Origin: Nageia nagi
Lineage: Eukaryota; Pinophyta
DNA length: 64,000 nucleotides
Reading direction: 5' to 3'
NCBI GenBank assembly: GCA_050084985.1
Contig: JBITNC010000001.1
Coordinates: 52,018,001-52,082,000, forward strand
Made by a program: the position numbers and the translations under genes. Below, piece after piece: positions 22,940 through 33,185 of the stretch. The notes beneath the pieces were generated by a model, which saw nothing but the letters and a program-made list of their open reading frames with translations, made no database searches and was not told where the DNA came from. The first letter of the stretch is position 1. Every line of letters begins with the position of its first letter.

Positions 22940-24205
22940 ATGTGGACAAGATCTAAAACTAGAGCAGCAAAAGAAGAACCGGAATTTGGGAAGTTAGATA
23001 CTCCTAGGAGAAAGACCCTGATCAAGTCCAAGTCTCTGAATAGTGTCGACTCCCTAAAATCCTCTATCAAGCCAGAACCATCCAATCTTCATACTAGAGA
23101 TACCTTCCCTAGAATGGCTAATCCAGCTCAGAATATTTATCCGGAATGGGACAATGGAGTTCCTATAGCTCTGGCGGTATTACATGATATCCCAGCAAAT
23201 GTTTTTAAAACCCTTCCGGAGTTTGATGCAACTTCAGAAAAAACGGCTTATGAGCACTGTGTGGATGTAGCCGGCCTAGCAAAGATTCACAATATTCAGC
23301 ATGAAGATGTTATGGTGAGATTACTGGCTCAGTCTTTCAAAGGAAAGGTCCTGGATTGGTACAGGGGCCTTTCTAATGGATCCATCAGTACCTGGGCTCA
23401 ACTGGCAGAGCCCTTTATCCTGGAGTTTAATGAACTAGGGGATCCCTTTTCTCTGCTCACTCAGTTCACGTCAATCAAAAGGTTTGAACAAGAGAACATC
23501 CCAGATTTTAACATTAGATTCCAGAAAACATGGACAAGAGTACCCATGCCAGTCAGGCCTCAGCAATTCCAAGCCTTAATGTATTATTTGAGAGCCTTTC
23601 CTCCGGATCTCTCTCTGCAAATCCAAAATTCCGGAGTGAATACTTTCCCGGAGGTCTATAGACAAGCAGTATATGCTGAATCATGCCTTATTGCAGTTGG
23701 GAAATTACCAAGCCGTATGCCAATGCTCTATTTCCCAATAACCACAACACAACAGCAAATTTTGAGACCTCCGGTAATCAGTTCAGTCCCGCCTCTGGCT
23801 AATATTCCTGCCCCTGTTCAACCCTGGTCGTCAAATTTGCCAATTCCTAGAGCTCCCTTGGCCTTACCAGCTCCACATCAGCCTAATATGAACCAAGGAG
23901 TAGCATCATCTACAGAAATTCAGGAACTCCAGAATTTGTGTAGAAATATGGCAAACCAGATTACCGTGTTGACCAGACAAAATAATGCCAGAAGATATCC
24001 CTACCCTGCTGTAGAGAAAGCTCAACATGTGTTGAATGAGGACGTGGACCAAGCTTCCACTTCCGGGGCGGCTAATGGGTTGTGTTTGGCTTGTAATGAT
24101 GCTCATGAACAAACAACCTGCCCTATTTTTCAATACCAAGAGTATCTGTCGAGGAGTGGAGGTATTCCTCCGCCTGGCGTAGCGGATGACAAAGCCGGAA
24201 CGTGA
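22940..24205 (+). CDS. Retrotransposon Gag of the young element
   Basis: This 421-residue protein would form the virus-like particle and package element RNA. It starts at the ATG M-W-T-R-S-K-T, after the leader. The frame is open upstream into the LTR, but there it matches LTR sequence, so I prefer this start. Around residues 125-235 is a Ty3/gypsy capsid core, with G-K-V-L-D-W-Y near residue 135 and a W-A-Q-L-A-E-P-F helix after it. A proline-rich stretch lies at about 270-320. Near residue 381 a C-L-A-C-N-D-A-H-E-Q-T-T-C motif is a zinc knuckle (C-x2-C-x3-H-x4-C), one residue shorter than the usual form. There is no protease after it. The frame is intact, consistent with the near-identical LTRs. 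Confidence 0.85.
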   Translation: MWTRSKTRAAKEEPEFGKLDTPRRKTLIKSKSLNSVDSLKSSIKPEPSNLHTRDTFPRMANPAQNIYPEWDNGVPIALAVLHDIPANVFKTLPEFDATSEKTAYEHCVDVAGLAKIHNIQHEDVMVRLLAQSFKGKVLDWYRGLSNGSISTWAQLAEPFILEFNELGDPFSLLTQFTSIKRFEQENIPDFNIRFQKTWTRVPMPVRPQQFQALMYYLRAFPPDLSLQIQNSGVNTFPEVYRQAVYAESCLIAVGKLPSRMPMLYFPITTTQQQILRPPVISSVPPLANIPAPVQPWSSNLPIPRAPLALPAPHQPNMNQGVASSTEIQELQNLCRNMANQITVLTRQNNARRYPYPAVEKAQHVLNEDVDQASTSGAANGLCLACNDAHEQTTCPIFQYQEYLSRSGGIPPPGVADDKAGT

Positions 24206-24733
24206 ACTTGATGAATTCCACACCAGCGGACACAGTAATTTTTCTGAAGCCCACCAGCGCGGGAAAGTGACCGTTGGGAAGAAGGAATTTGATTTGTATA
24301 CATATTGTAAATAGTGTGATGTTGCATTTATTTCGAGCGGTTGTTGTCAGTAATTTACTACTAGCGTAACGTAAATAGTAGTGGAACCTTTTTGCGCTGG
24401 CAGAATTAAAAGTTTCCAAGAGGGTACATGCAATCAAATCCCAAGGTTCCCGAAAAGATCGTAAAACGGCAAATCAGTTATTAATGCGGCTGTCGTGAGT
24501 TGATTTCCCTCGCTTCGAAAGATCGTGCGTTCAAGTGAGCTGTTAAAAGACCCAGAGCACTACTTACCAAGACACCTATATGCTAGTATTCATAGAAAGT
24601 TTTGGCTCACCAATTTGCAAAGTTAGCGCTTACTGAGCATCGCCAGGAACTGTGAAACAGAGCAAGAGAATCCAAGTTTGAGGCATAAGCAGTGGCCCAA
24701 GAAGGGTGATAAGCAAAGCTCAAGCAAACGGCA
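24206..24733 (+). other. Non-coding gap between gag and ORF2
   Basis: 528 bp with stops in all plus-strand frames. It may hold an internal promoter, a splice acceptor for a spliced ORF2 message, or worn-down pol sequence, but none of these is shown by a clear motif. The base composition resembles the rest of the young element. Confidence 0.5.
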
Positions 24734-26896
24734 ATGAGCTCGGGATCAGCGGCGAAGACCGTAAGGAAGGTATCCGATTCAATGGAGTTGCTGTGGGATA
24801 CGGAGATTACAGCCCCAAATAAAAATCCCAAGGGCACCGCAGAAGGTAAGTGCCCGAACTTCAGCTTCAACCATATAGCACACTCACCCATGGGTTCGGG
24901 TCTTATGCATTTTGTCCCGCATAGATGCTTTCCTGCTCCCGAGTTGGTAGAGATTGTAAAAGGGGCATTCGATCCTGCGACTAGGATAGTCAGGGATTTG
25001 TAGGGGAAGACCATCCTAAATCTGGATTCCGTTGCAATAGCGGAGGCTTTCTGTCCACCCCCTCCTATGACCTCCCTCGTGCAAATCGATTGGTATAGCA
25101 CCCCTAACGCCAACCTGAGGGCAAGCATTACTTCTTGGCTAAATAAAAACACAGCTGGGTCCATAAGGTTTAGAGAGTTCCCAAATTCCGAGCTCCCATT
25201 GTCAAATTTTTCCACACATCTGCAATTACTTTTGTCTATGCTAGCCATAGCGGCAGGAGAGGAAACAGATAGATACATCTCACCTTCGAAGTTGATGATA
25301 GCTTATCAAATTTCTCACCCCATTTCCCCCACAATGTATGACTGGGCCATTGCCCTCTCAGATGGAATAGCCGAACAACTGGGGAAGATCGGGGAGGGGT
25401 TTTATTTCGCCTACACATCATACATTGTATGGATGATGATTCATCAGAATGCAGATGTCTTTAAGGAGTTGACCCTGGTTCGAAATAATGAAGATGGGTC
25501 ACAAAAACCAGTGGACAAATGGACTGAGGAAGTGAGGTCCTCGGCGAACTACTACTCCTTTGTGGAGAACTTTCTGATTCCGGCAATGGGCCTATTAGCC
25601 CCTACAGTCCCGAGGTTGTCAACAGCCTCCAAGCTATACCTCCGCTTGCCCCATGGAGAGGTCGGGGACTGGTTTTTTGCAGAGAATGGAACCTTCATTA
25701 GGTTGTATGGATTTTCTGGGGCCCCATTTTTGCTGCCAATTCATGTGACGGATTGGATTTTCAGCATAGAATGTGCCAGACAGATGGACTACATTGACTC
25801 GAAATACGGAGCTGCCGCAAAGAAGAGAGGAGTCTATGCTCTCCCCCACAGGGTGCATGACCTGGTGCTCCAGAGCAGGGGAGCAAGTGACCATTTAAGG
25901 GCAAAACTCCTGAAGCTGAAATTAAAAGAATTGAGTCAATATTGTTCGTATGACCCGGATGACAATTTTGGCAAGAAGCTGAGAAGCCAGCCCAATCCTC
26001 CGGCCTTCAGAGCTGAAAATAGGCCAGAGCTGCTTAAATGGCGAAATCCAGAGCAGGAGGATAAGGTGATGCCCACCACCGCAACCACTCAGGACTTCTT
26101 ACCGCCATGGCTGAGTTTCTACAACAAGAAGGCAAATTTTAACCCGAGAACTGACTCTATCTCGAAAAAGGCCTTGAAGACACTAAGGGATGAAAGATGG
26201 AGCGAAGAGAAGATAGCTGCCTTCACCCAGTACAGGATTGAGTCTGGGAATAGGAACACTCCTCTAGAATCTGATCTAGACGACAAATTTGAGGAGATGT
26301 GGGGATTGGAACATCCCACAGAAGTTCCTACGGGTGAAGATTCTGATGACAGTGAAGAGCAGGGGCATGCTATGTCTCAAGCACCAGCCCGGGAAAAGCA
26401 ACATGAGGAGGAAATCAGGGAGATTTCCACGGAGATGGTGACTAAGAGGCCAGAAAGAGTCTACATGGCCAAAAGGAAAACACAGATGGAGAAGGCAGCA
26501 TTACCGCCACCACCTAAAAGGAGAAGGAGGAGCCCGACGCCCTCAGGTACGCTTCCTACTCCTTCTTCCCCTCTTTCTCTTTCTTCTGCTCTGCCGGCTC
26601 ATACTGTTCCCAGTTCCGTTTCCATCACCCTTCCCCCAATTCCAGCAGCTATTCCAGCTGCACACATACCATCTCTCATTTCACCACCGTCCACCCAACG
26701 GCAGAGCCCCCTTCTTCCTACACCCATTCTACAAATTCCTCCCCTCACAAGCATCATTACAATACCTTCATCACCCCTACCCTCTCCACCTCCATCGTCC
26801 GCTCCTCTCTCTATCTCAACACTTCCTGCAGCGGATCCTTCCGGAAGCAGTACTCCCGGGGCCAGCCAAGCTAGCCCCTTCACACCGGCTCAATAG
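24734..26896 (+). CDS. ORF2: long protein of unknown function, one internal TAG
   Basis: The frame starts at ATG 24734; the nearest upstream in-frame stop is at 24710. It runs 89 codons to TAG at 25001-25003, then 630 codons to TAG at 26894-26896. Without the first TAG, translation could restart at ATG 25067 (609 residues). Residues 1-590 look globular, with many Trp and aromatic residues. About residues 572-600 are basic, ending P-P-P-P-K-R-R-R-R, a likely nuclear localisation signal. About 600-720 is rich in Pro and Ser and disordered. I see no enzyme motif of any retroelement. It sits where pol should be. It resembles, in feel only, other plant transposon-borne proteins of unknown role. 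ORF3 follows in the same frame. Confidence 0.7.
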
Positions 26897-26944
26897 ATTT
26901 TTGCTGCTGCATCTCAGGAGTTGAGCTCAAAATCTCCCTTTATC

Positions 26945-28216
26945 ATGGTCTCCGGGCAACAGGTATCCGTGGAGGGCATCATGCAACAATATCAGCAAAT
27001 TAAGCAAGGGCAAGAGGCATGGATGCAGAGGCAAATGGAAAAACTCCCACCACCGGAAAATCCGGTGAGGTTCCGGACCTCCATGGATCCAAAGAATAAG
27101 GTGCTTGAAATGGCCATTGCCCAAGACCCACAAGAGGGGCAGGGCGAGCTGTCATCAATGAATACACGGGTCAAAATAGATACCCGCAGCATCCCACGGA
27201 GCGATAAAAATGAGCTCCTGCAAACAGCTGTGGACCTCAATATAACCGAACTCACCAAATTGGAGGTCAGGTACCACAAGCTACAGAAGGCCCATGAGGC
27301 CATGAAGCTGCAATTAGATAACAATAAAATAAAGCTGAAAGCGTCGGAGAATAACATAACAGTTTTGCAGACTAGTTTAGCGGCTGCCCCTACAGCGGAT
27401 ATGCTCGTCCAAAAGGAGGCTATCATCGCCCAAAAGGAGGCGGAAATAAATGCCAAGGCAGCAGAAATCAGCAACCTGAACGCTAACCTGGCGGAGCTCC
27501 AAGCGAGGCTGGATGCTAAGAAGGTCGACAGATCTTTTCTGTTGAATACCAAAGAAAAACTTTGGGAATTGAAGATGCAAGAAATAAAAGACTTGATCCG
27601 TTTGAGGGATCACGCGGAGTTGTGCTTATCAGAGCTCAAAAGGCTCGAAGCCGAGGTAACGAGATGTGAGAGTATTCTGAACCCCATTTCAGAACAGGCT
27701 AAGCAAGCAAATAAAAGACTAAACAGCCTCTCGAATGAGAAATTGCGGTCGTATAACATTGGTGACCGAGTGGAGCTCATGTCGGCGATTGATTACCCAG
27801 GGAGGGGTAAATGGGTTTGTCAGGAGATTCGTAATAATGTCCTGCGCCGGACGCAAGAAATGGAGACCCTAAAATCAGAAATTCAAGGGTTGAATGCATC
27901 CGGAATCCCAGATTTATGGAGAAGCGACGGCTCACTCGTCACAGAGGCTGATTTTTTGGGTAGTCTGCGGAATAGGATTCAGAATACGGATGATGTTGAC
28001 ACACTCCTGGTGTCCTTCGATGAGACAAATTTTGTAAAATTCTTCGATTCTCTGGCCGACGGCAGCTTTAGGATACAGCAGTTGCTGAGGAGACATGCAA
28101 ATGTATCATATGAAGTGCTCAACCACACAGCCTTAGCGCAAGCAAGGCTGAAAGATTTTTGCGGGATCCCGGTGGATTGGAATAAAGTCCAGCAGATCCT
28201 GAGTCTGCAGAACTAA
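26945..28216 (+). CDS. ORF3: coiled-coil protein, same frame as ORF2
   Basis: The first ATG after the ORF2 stop is at 26945 (M-V-S-G-Q-Q), giving 423 residues to TAA at 28214. The frame is the same as ORF2 and stays open between the two (24 codons before the ATG are also stop-free after the TAG). It may therefore be the C-terminal third of one protein of about 1160 residues. About residues 90-250 form heptad-rich helix (L-E-V-R-Y-H-K-L-Q-K-A-H, I-A-Q-K-E-A-E-I-N-A-K-A), a coiled coil likely to mediate self-assembly. The C-terminal 150 residues look globular. No catalytic motif is recognised. Confidence 0.68.
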   Translation: MVSGQQVSVEGIMQQYQQIKQGQEAWMQRQMEKLPPPENPVRFRTSMDPKNKVLEMAIAQDPQEGQGELSSMNTRVKIDTRSIPRSDKNELLQTAVDLNITELTKLEVRYHKLQKAHEAMKLQLDNNKIKLKASENNITVLQTSLAAAPTADMLVQKEAIIAQKEAEINAKAAEISNLNANLAELQARLDAKKVDRSFLLNTKEKLWELKMQEIKDLIRLRDHAELCLSELKRLEAEVTRCESILNPISEQAKQANKRLNSLSNEKLRSYNIGDRVELMSAIDYPGRGKWVCQEIRNNVLRRTQEMETLKSEIQGLNASGIPDLWRSDGSLVTEADFLGSLRNRIQNTDDVDTLLVSFDETNFVKFFDSLADGSFRIQQLLRRHANVSYEVLNHTALAQARLKDFCGIPVDWNKVQQILSLQN

Positions 28217-28310
28217 AATAAGGTACAATTCTTTGATTCATGTAACTAACAGACTGGGTTCTAAATTCCTCTTCCATAAAAGCGAAATTTTCCCTCAGAA
28301 GTCGCCATAA
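28217..28310 (+). other. 3' untranslated end before the LTR
   Basis: Short stretch from ORF3 to the 3' LTR. A convincing polypurine tract is absent: the bases before the LTR read CAGAAGTCGCCATAA. The plus-strand primer is therefore unusual or lies slightly upstream (AAAAGCGAAA). Confidence 0.45.
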
Positions 28311-29857
28311 TGTAGATCCCTACATTAAAATTCTTGAAGAAGGGCCCGGGGTATTCTAATTATTATCATGAGTCCGCCTTAATCCTCCCGGGAGCCATTC
28401 CGGAATAAATAAAAGGCCGGAGTCCGTGAGTAAACCTTTCCGGAATGGAAAGGAGAGGTCGCGGAGAATAAGTTAGACATATTTTGGCGAAGAACGAATT
28501 CCGGAACAAAATGATGTCAGCAAGGCGGTCAGGTTTCGGCAAGGACCAAGTTCCGGAAAAAACGAAGCAAGCACAAGTGCCTCCGGGAAACAAAGCATTC
28601 CGGATATATGGAGATGACATCACGGAAAAGAAGAAGTTCATAATTGCAAAGGAAACCGGAGTCCGGAGGGGATGACGTCTGCAAGGAATAACTTCGTATC
28701 CGGAGCCTTTGAGTAAAGCATTCCAGAGAAATAAGCAGGTGACGTCAGCAAGAAGGGACGAGGTTCATAATTGCAAAGGAAACCGGAGCCCGGAACAGAT
28801 GACGTCAGCAAAGAGAAATTTAGTATCCGGAACCAGCAAGCGGGAAATTCCGGGGATTCAAAGGTGACGTCACAAGGAGATATAAAGTTTACATTCGTAA
28901 AGCAAACCGGAGCCCGGAATGGATGACATCATCAAGGAGCAATTTAGTGTCCGGAGCCAGTGAATAAAGGAGTCCGGAGATTCAAGGCTGACGTCAGGCA
29001 AAAGGGGAAGATTAACATTTGGGATTAAGACCGCGTCCAGAGGAAAATAGGCCGCAATGGAAGATCGAAGAGTCCGAGTTGGAGAATTGAACATTCCCGA
29101 AGAGAAGGAAGTCTGCAAAATACCTGAACACCATCATCAGGGAACAGAATCGTCAGTAATCTGCCCAATTTTGTAACAGTCGGCCAAGTGTCATATGTAG
29201 GTGATATCAGTTCAAGAAGGCCAGAATCTTGCGGCCGTTTTGTAAACGTTTCTATTCTGTAATCTTGTAACTGTTATCAATACAGTATAAATATATGAAA
29301 ATAAAGAGAAACTAGGGTCGGAAGCCTAGTATTGCCCTTTTCATTTGTTCTCGAAGACCTGTAGCTTCAGTCCGGTACTATGAAACCATCTTGACCTTTC
29401 TTGTCTAGCACTCGTAATTGTTATTCTTAATTTGGTTACATTGTGGCAGCTTAGCTTGTTTCCTGAGTAATAGTTGCGGGTTGCTAGTATAACTGTGTCT
29501 GCTACATGGTAGAGTAGAAGCTGGGGAGCTATTCAGAGAGTGAGGACTTGTTCTGTGGCTGCGACACTAGATTCAGGCCAAGGTTTCGCACACTGCGAAA
29601 GCCCGCGCTGAACTAGTGATCTACCCCTTTGCTTTCTCTCTCGTTACCCTATCCTTTTATTTCCTTTCTTGTTACCCTATCCTTTTGCTTAAATCTCTCG
29701 CTCCTTACTCTTTTTATCTCTTTCCTGTTACTTTTTCTCTGCCCAATGGATAAGGAACCGGCCTTCTCCGGAGATCAGGCTGCGTCCTACAGTCTGTTCG
29801 TGAACTACTTTGGTTAAGATTGTTCCAGGCGCACATATTACACAATCTCAATCAACA
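28311..29857 (+). repeat. 3' LTR of the young element
   Basis: 1547 bp, offset 7065 bp from the 5' LTR with no gaps. It differs at 28725 (A), 29055 (C) and 29800 (G). It repeats the bZIP-like array, TATA box (29286) and hairpins. Confidence 0.95.
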
Positions 29858-29862
29858 GATAG

Positions 29863-31139
29863 CCCCTTATTTCATCTCATGGTGCATCCATCTAATCCCT
29901 TGCCCCAAAGAGACTTCCTCCCTCTATTGGATACCTTCATGCTGATTGACCCCTCTCCAGTTGAAATGTCATTCAGCTATCCTTTTACTCTTGCCCTTTT
30001 TTTCCAATTTTTTTATGGTTTATTTTTTTTTTCTCTCATGATTGCTAAGCATTTAATTTTTTATGCTTACAAGTTACCTTTTTTTCATTTAATGCTCTCA
30101 GTCTTATTAATTACCTCTTTAAATGTATACTCAACTTCTTCCTCCTAAAAGCAACTTAAGCATTAAAAAAACTTATTATGACTTGTAATCCAAGGTACTT
30201 AAAGTTATTTTTTCAAATTATTTTTTACTTAAAGAGGTACTAGCTTTAACATTGGGAGAAATTTTTTAAATAAAAATTTGTTTTATCTAAGAGTATATTC
30301 ATCCAATTTCAATGCCTTGGTCAATTTTTTTAATGCTTACAAACATAAGCAATTACTTAGACCTTCTTTGATAAATCTTAGCATCTTTAGTGAAAACTAC
30401 TAAGGTAAACTACTATGCTATCTTTAGGATAAACTTTAAGTAATAAGGAAACTTTTACATACTTAGAGTTTTTAACATGCAAATTTTTAAAGATAAATTA
30501 TTTAGTATACTACTTTGAGGGATCATTTTTTAAAGTAAAAAAGGGGAGGGGAAAATATTTTACTTTTATATCCTTTATGCTTAGAATGCATTTTTAGAAT
30601 CATCTATTCCTCTTTTAAAGTTATGGAAATAATGCATGCTAAGTAGTTATTTCTTGAAAACTTTATGGATATTTTACTTAATGGGAATGATGCATGCTTA
30701 CTTAAATTTTTTAAAACTATGTAAATAATGCATTTTTTTGTTTAATGATTAAATCTTAATGCATGCTCAAGTACTTAAATTTTTAAGTTAATGCTTAGGA
30801 CATAAATTTTTTTAAGATGCATGTTTATGACTTAAGAATGCATGTTGAGTATTTATCCTTATGCAAAGTATGGAATAGACTTATGCAAAATAAGTGATGA
30901 TGTAAAGATGTCCTTTAGGGGTTGGTAAACAAAACCCATTGGAATCTTAAGATTTCAAGTTATTGAATGGATTATGTTTTACTTGAGCTCTTTTATTTCA
31001 TGTTTTGCACTTTGATTTATTTGCTTATGCAAATAAAAAAAAATGCAAACATTTATATGAGCAACCCTCTAAAATGAATACACCTGCATGTATATTCTAC
31101 AACATGACTTGTTTGGGGAGCCATGAGGTGAGAATAAGT
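29863..31139. other. Middle element interior, right part
   Basis: AT-rich, mostly non-coding continuation of the middle element after the young insertion. Runs such as AATGCATGC and TTAAAAA recur from 30540 to 30850. No protein or RNA feature is recognised. Confidence 0.45.
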
Positions 31140-31366
31140 AGACTAGAGCCTTTAAGTTTAATGATCCAAGTGGTGAAAAATTCGTACTTCTTACCAAATG
31201 TGAGAGTTGAACTATAAACTAAAAAACTCTAAATTCCCAAGAACACATGAAAACTCTCAATTCACATCTAACTAACTCACAAACAAGACAATCTCACAAA
31301 GTAACTCAATATGTAAAGTGGTTCCTCCAACTAGGAGTACATCCACTAACTAGATCTTTCTTACTT
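31140..31366 (-). repeat. Inverted copy of the element's own LTR end and leader
   Basis: 31199-31366 is the reverse complement of the last 170 bp or so of the family's LTR (TGTGAGAGTTGAAC on the plus strand matches the LTR end). 31140-31198 is the reverse complement of the 5' leader block seen at about 20687-20745. It joins, near a CTAACTAGATCT stretch, to the family's normal 3' interior end. The order is inverted leader, inverted LTR end, normal 3' end, polypurine tract, 3' LTR. This shows a rearrangement within one element. Confidence 0.75.
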
Positions 31367-31469
31367 CACAAATATGTAAAAAGTTCTCATCTCTATTGTA
31401 TCTGTTTGGAGGAGAACTCTCTTACTTTCTCTTCTTCTTCTCTCTTGCTCACTCTATCCTAATATTGTA

Positions 31470-31480
31470 GTAAGGGGGAG
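31470..31480 (+). other. Polypurine tract of the middle element
   Basis: GTAAGGGGGAG directly before the 3' LTR. The related element at 57228 has TAAGAGGGAG in the same place. Confidence 0.8.
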
Positions 31481-31985
31481 TGCTAAAATGTATAATGCAT
31501 TATTGTAAAGGTTTGTATTAAATCTTCTATGTAAGTTCACTAATACTTAAAAGTATCATTTGATACTTTAAGTATTTAAGTGAATATGATAATGTAACTT
31601 GTCCTACACTCCATGTCATGAGCATACCCCTTGGGTAAAAGGATGTGCATCTCCTACTTTTGTACATTGGATAAAAAGGTGATCCAAAGAGAGATTTTAG
31701 CCTATAAATAGAAGGCTCTCTCTTTGTGATCACACACAAATTGTGGAGTAAAGTTATGCTATACGATAGAAATGTAGGAGTTGATATTAGGAGGATTGTA
31801 AGAGAGTTGTATTTGTGATTGAAGTAAAGATATAGTTAGTGGATGTACTCCTAGTTGGAGGAACCACTTTACATCTTGAGTTACATTATGAGATTGTCTT
31901 GTTTTGAGTTTGTTATATGTGAATTAAGAGCTTTCATGTGTTCTTGGGAATTTAGATTTTTTTAGTTTATAGTTCAACTCTCACA
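31481..31985 (+). repeat. 3' LTR of the middle element
   Basis: 505 bp, TGCTAAAATG to ACTCTCACA, matching 19304-19808. It carries a TATAAATA box at 31703-31710. TTCTT follows as the right half of the target duplication. Confidence 0.87.
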
Positions 31986-32110
31986 TTCTTAAGATCTTTT
32001 TATAAAGAGCTTTAGCATGAAAATGACAACCACATAATCCATCATGAGCTTGCTTTAAAGTTATATCTATCTCATTCGATGTTAAACATCTCAACAAGGC
32101 ACCATCAGAG
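31986..32110 (-). pseudogene. Integrase zinc finger, N-terminal half, cut by insertion
   Basis: On the minus strand this reads L-K-Q-A-H-D-G-L-C-G-C-H-F-H-A-K-A-L, then Y-K-K-I-L-R, and stops at the insertion. The reading resumes at 19303 with Y-Y-W-P-T-M. The histidine pair of the HHCC finger is therefore on this side and the cysteine pair on the other. Confidence 0.8.
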
Positions 32111-32117
32111 GATATTC

Positions 32118-32765
32118 TTATAAAATATCACCAATAATAATATATTTCATATCAGTTCTTCTCAATCTTAATCTATCATTCTTAGTATCTCTAGAAGGAA
32201 TGCTTTGACCTTTTAAGTAATGATAAATATCAAAGTAACAATCTTGAAAAGCATCATCATTGGTAATAATAAAGGATAAAATGGAACAAATATGAGTTGT
32301 GTAAGATGGAGAACTTAACTTACAGATAATGATAATGGTCTCCTCATCTTCTAGCTCAATTGGTACTAAAAAGGATGCACTTGCCATAGCATCTACATAT
32401 GTGTTATTAATCCTAGGAATGGTATCAATAAAATATCTATCAAGGTTGTCCAGCAACTCAATCACAACCACCCTATAAGGTTTTAGTTTCTCATCTTTGG
32501 TATCATAACTAACCTTCACTTGGTTTACCACAAGCTATGAATCCCTATAAATTTCTATGTCTATGATTTTTAGTTCTAAAGTTGCCTTCAATCCCAATAT
32601 TAGAGCCTCATACTTAGTCATATTTTTAGTGCATTTGAAATCCAATTTGTATGCCATAAGGATTACTTGATTACTAGGAGATACAAAAATAATACCTACC
32701 CCTTCTCTGCAAATGCATTTAGAACCATCAAAATACATGATCCAAACTATAAGCTCATCTTTCAA
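32118..32765 (-). pseudogene. Tat-type RNase H, broken
   Basis: The right piece (32535-32765) has Y-F-D-G-S, then G-V-G-I-I-F-V-S-P, then M-T-K-Y-E-A-L-I-L-G-L, with D-S at the end. These carry three of the acidic residues of an RNase H. The left piece (32118-32531) has V-N-Q-V-K-V-S-Y-D-T-K-D-E-K-L, the family's linker to integrase. A stop separates them. The wording matches the additional archaeal-like RNase H of Tat elements. Confidence 0.82.
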
Positions 32766-33185
32766 AAGATAAATATAATCATCAGGGATGGAGATCTTCT
32801 AAAATCATGCCACTAATGCCCTATTAATAGGTCACCAAGCTGATAGCACCATTGATCCTCATTAAAAATTTCAAAAAATTCTTCATGGACCACTTCCTCA
32901 TCTTCCTAAGGGAATTCTTCTATCAATTTACAATTTCCTATCCTTTAACAATTTTTTGCTTCACCATATTACTATCAAATTCCTATAATAACATTAGCCA
33001 CTTTGCAAATCTACTTGATAATTGTTATTTAGCCATAAGATATTTTAAACTATCAATAGGACTAACAACATATGTGGTGCAATATAACAAGTAATGCTTA
33101 ATTTTTTAGTAGTAAATATCATAGCAAAGCAAATCTTCTCCATAGGAATGTACCTTATCTCATAATCAATCAATGTCTTGATTAG

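Larger units (their letters stand above)
21246..29857 (+). mobile_element. Young inner element: Gag plus long unknown ORF, no pol
   Basis: Two LTRs of exactly 1547 bp (21246-22792 and 28311-29857) start TG and end CA. By eye they differ at only three positions, all transitions, with no gaps. The flanks GATAA and GATAG form a 5-bp target duplication with one change. The 5.5-kb interior codes for a Ty3/gypsy-type Gag (22940-24205). After a 528-bp gap comes one frame (24734-28216) broken only by two TAG codons. No protease, reverse transcriptase, RNase H or integrase motif was found on either strand, so movement would need enzymes from another element. The GC and CpG content is much higher than in the surrounding DNA, which fits recent arrival. 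Confidence 0.92.
19304..31985 (+). mobile_element. Middle nest element: non-autonomous LTR element
   Basis: LTRs of 505 bp each (19304-19808 and 31481-31985) are flanked by TTCTC and TTCTT, a 5-bp target duplication with one transition. A polypurine tract (TAAGGGGGAG) lies just left of the right LTR, so the element is on the plus strand. It inserted into the integrase zinc finger of the outer element. Apart from the younger element inside it (21246-29857), its interior is about 3 kb with no pol genes. It holds an inverted copia-type gag fragment and an inverted piece of its own 5' end. A relative's 3' end is at 57095-57678. LTR identity is roughly 88% by eye. Confidence 0.85.

Noticed and set aside
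24510-24545. tRNA-like internal promoter box (GCGTTCAAGTG)
   Set aside because: Only a partial B-box, with no A-box at proper spacing and no cloverleaf fold.
24607-25278. 223-codon open frame on the minus strand
   Set aside because: It lies opposite the ORF2 frame and matches nothing; an antisense shadow of a GC-rich coding stretch.
26992-27552. 186-codon minus-strand frame, Ser/Ala/Phe-rich
   Set aside because: Exact antisense of the ORF3 coiled coil; its composition is explained by the sense codons.
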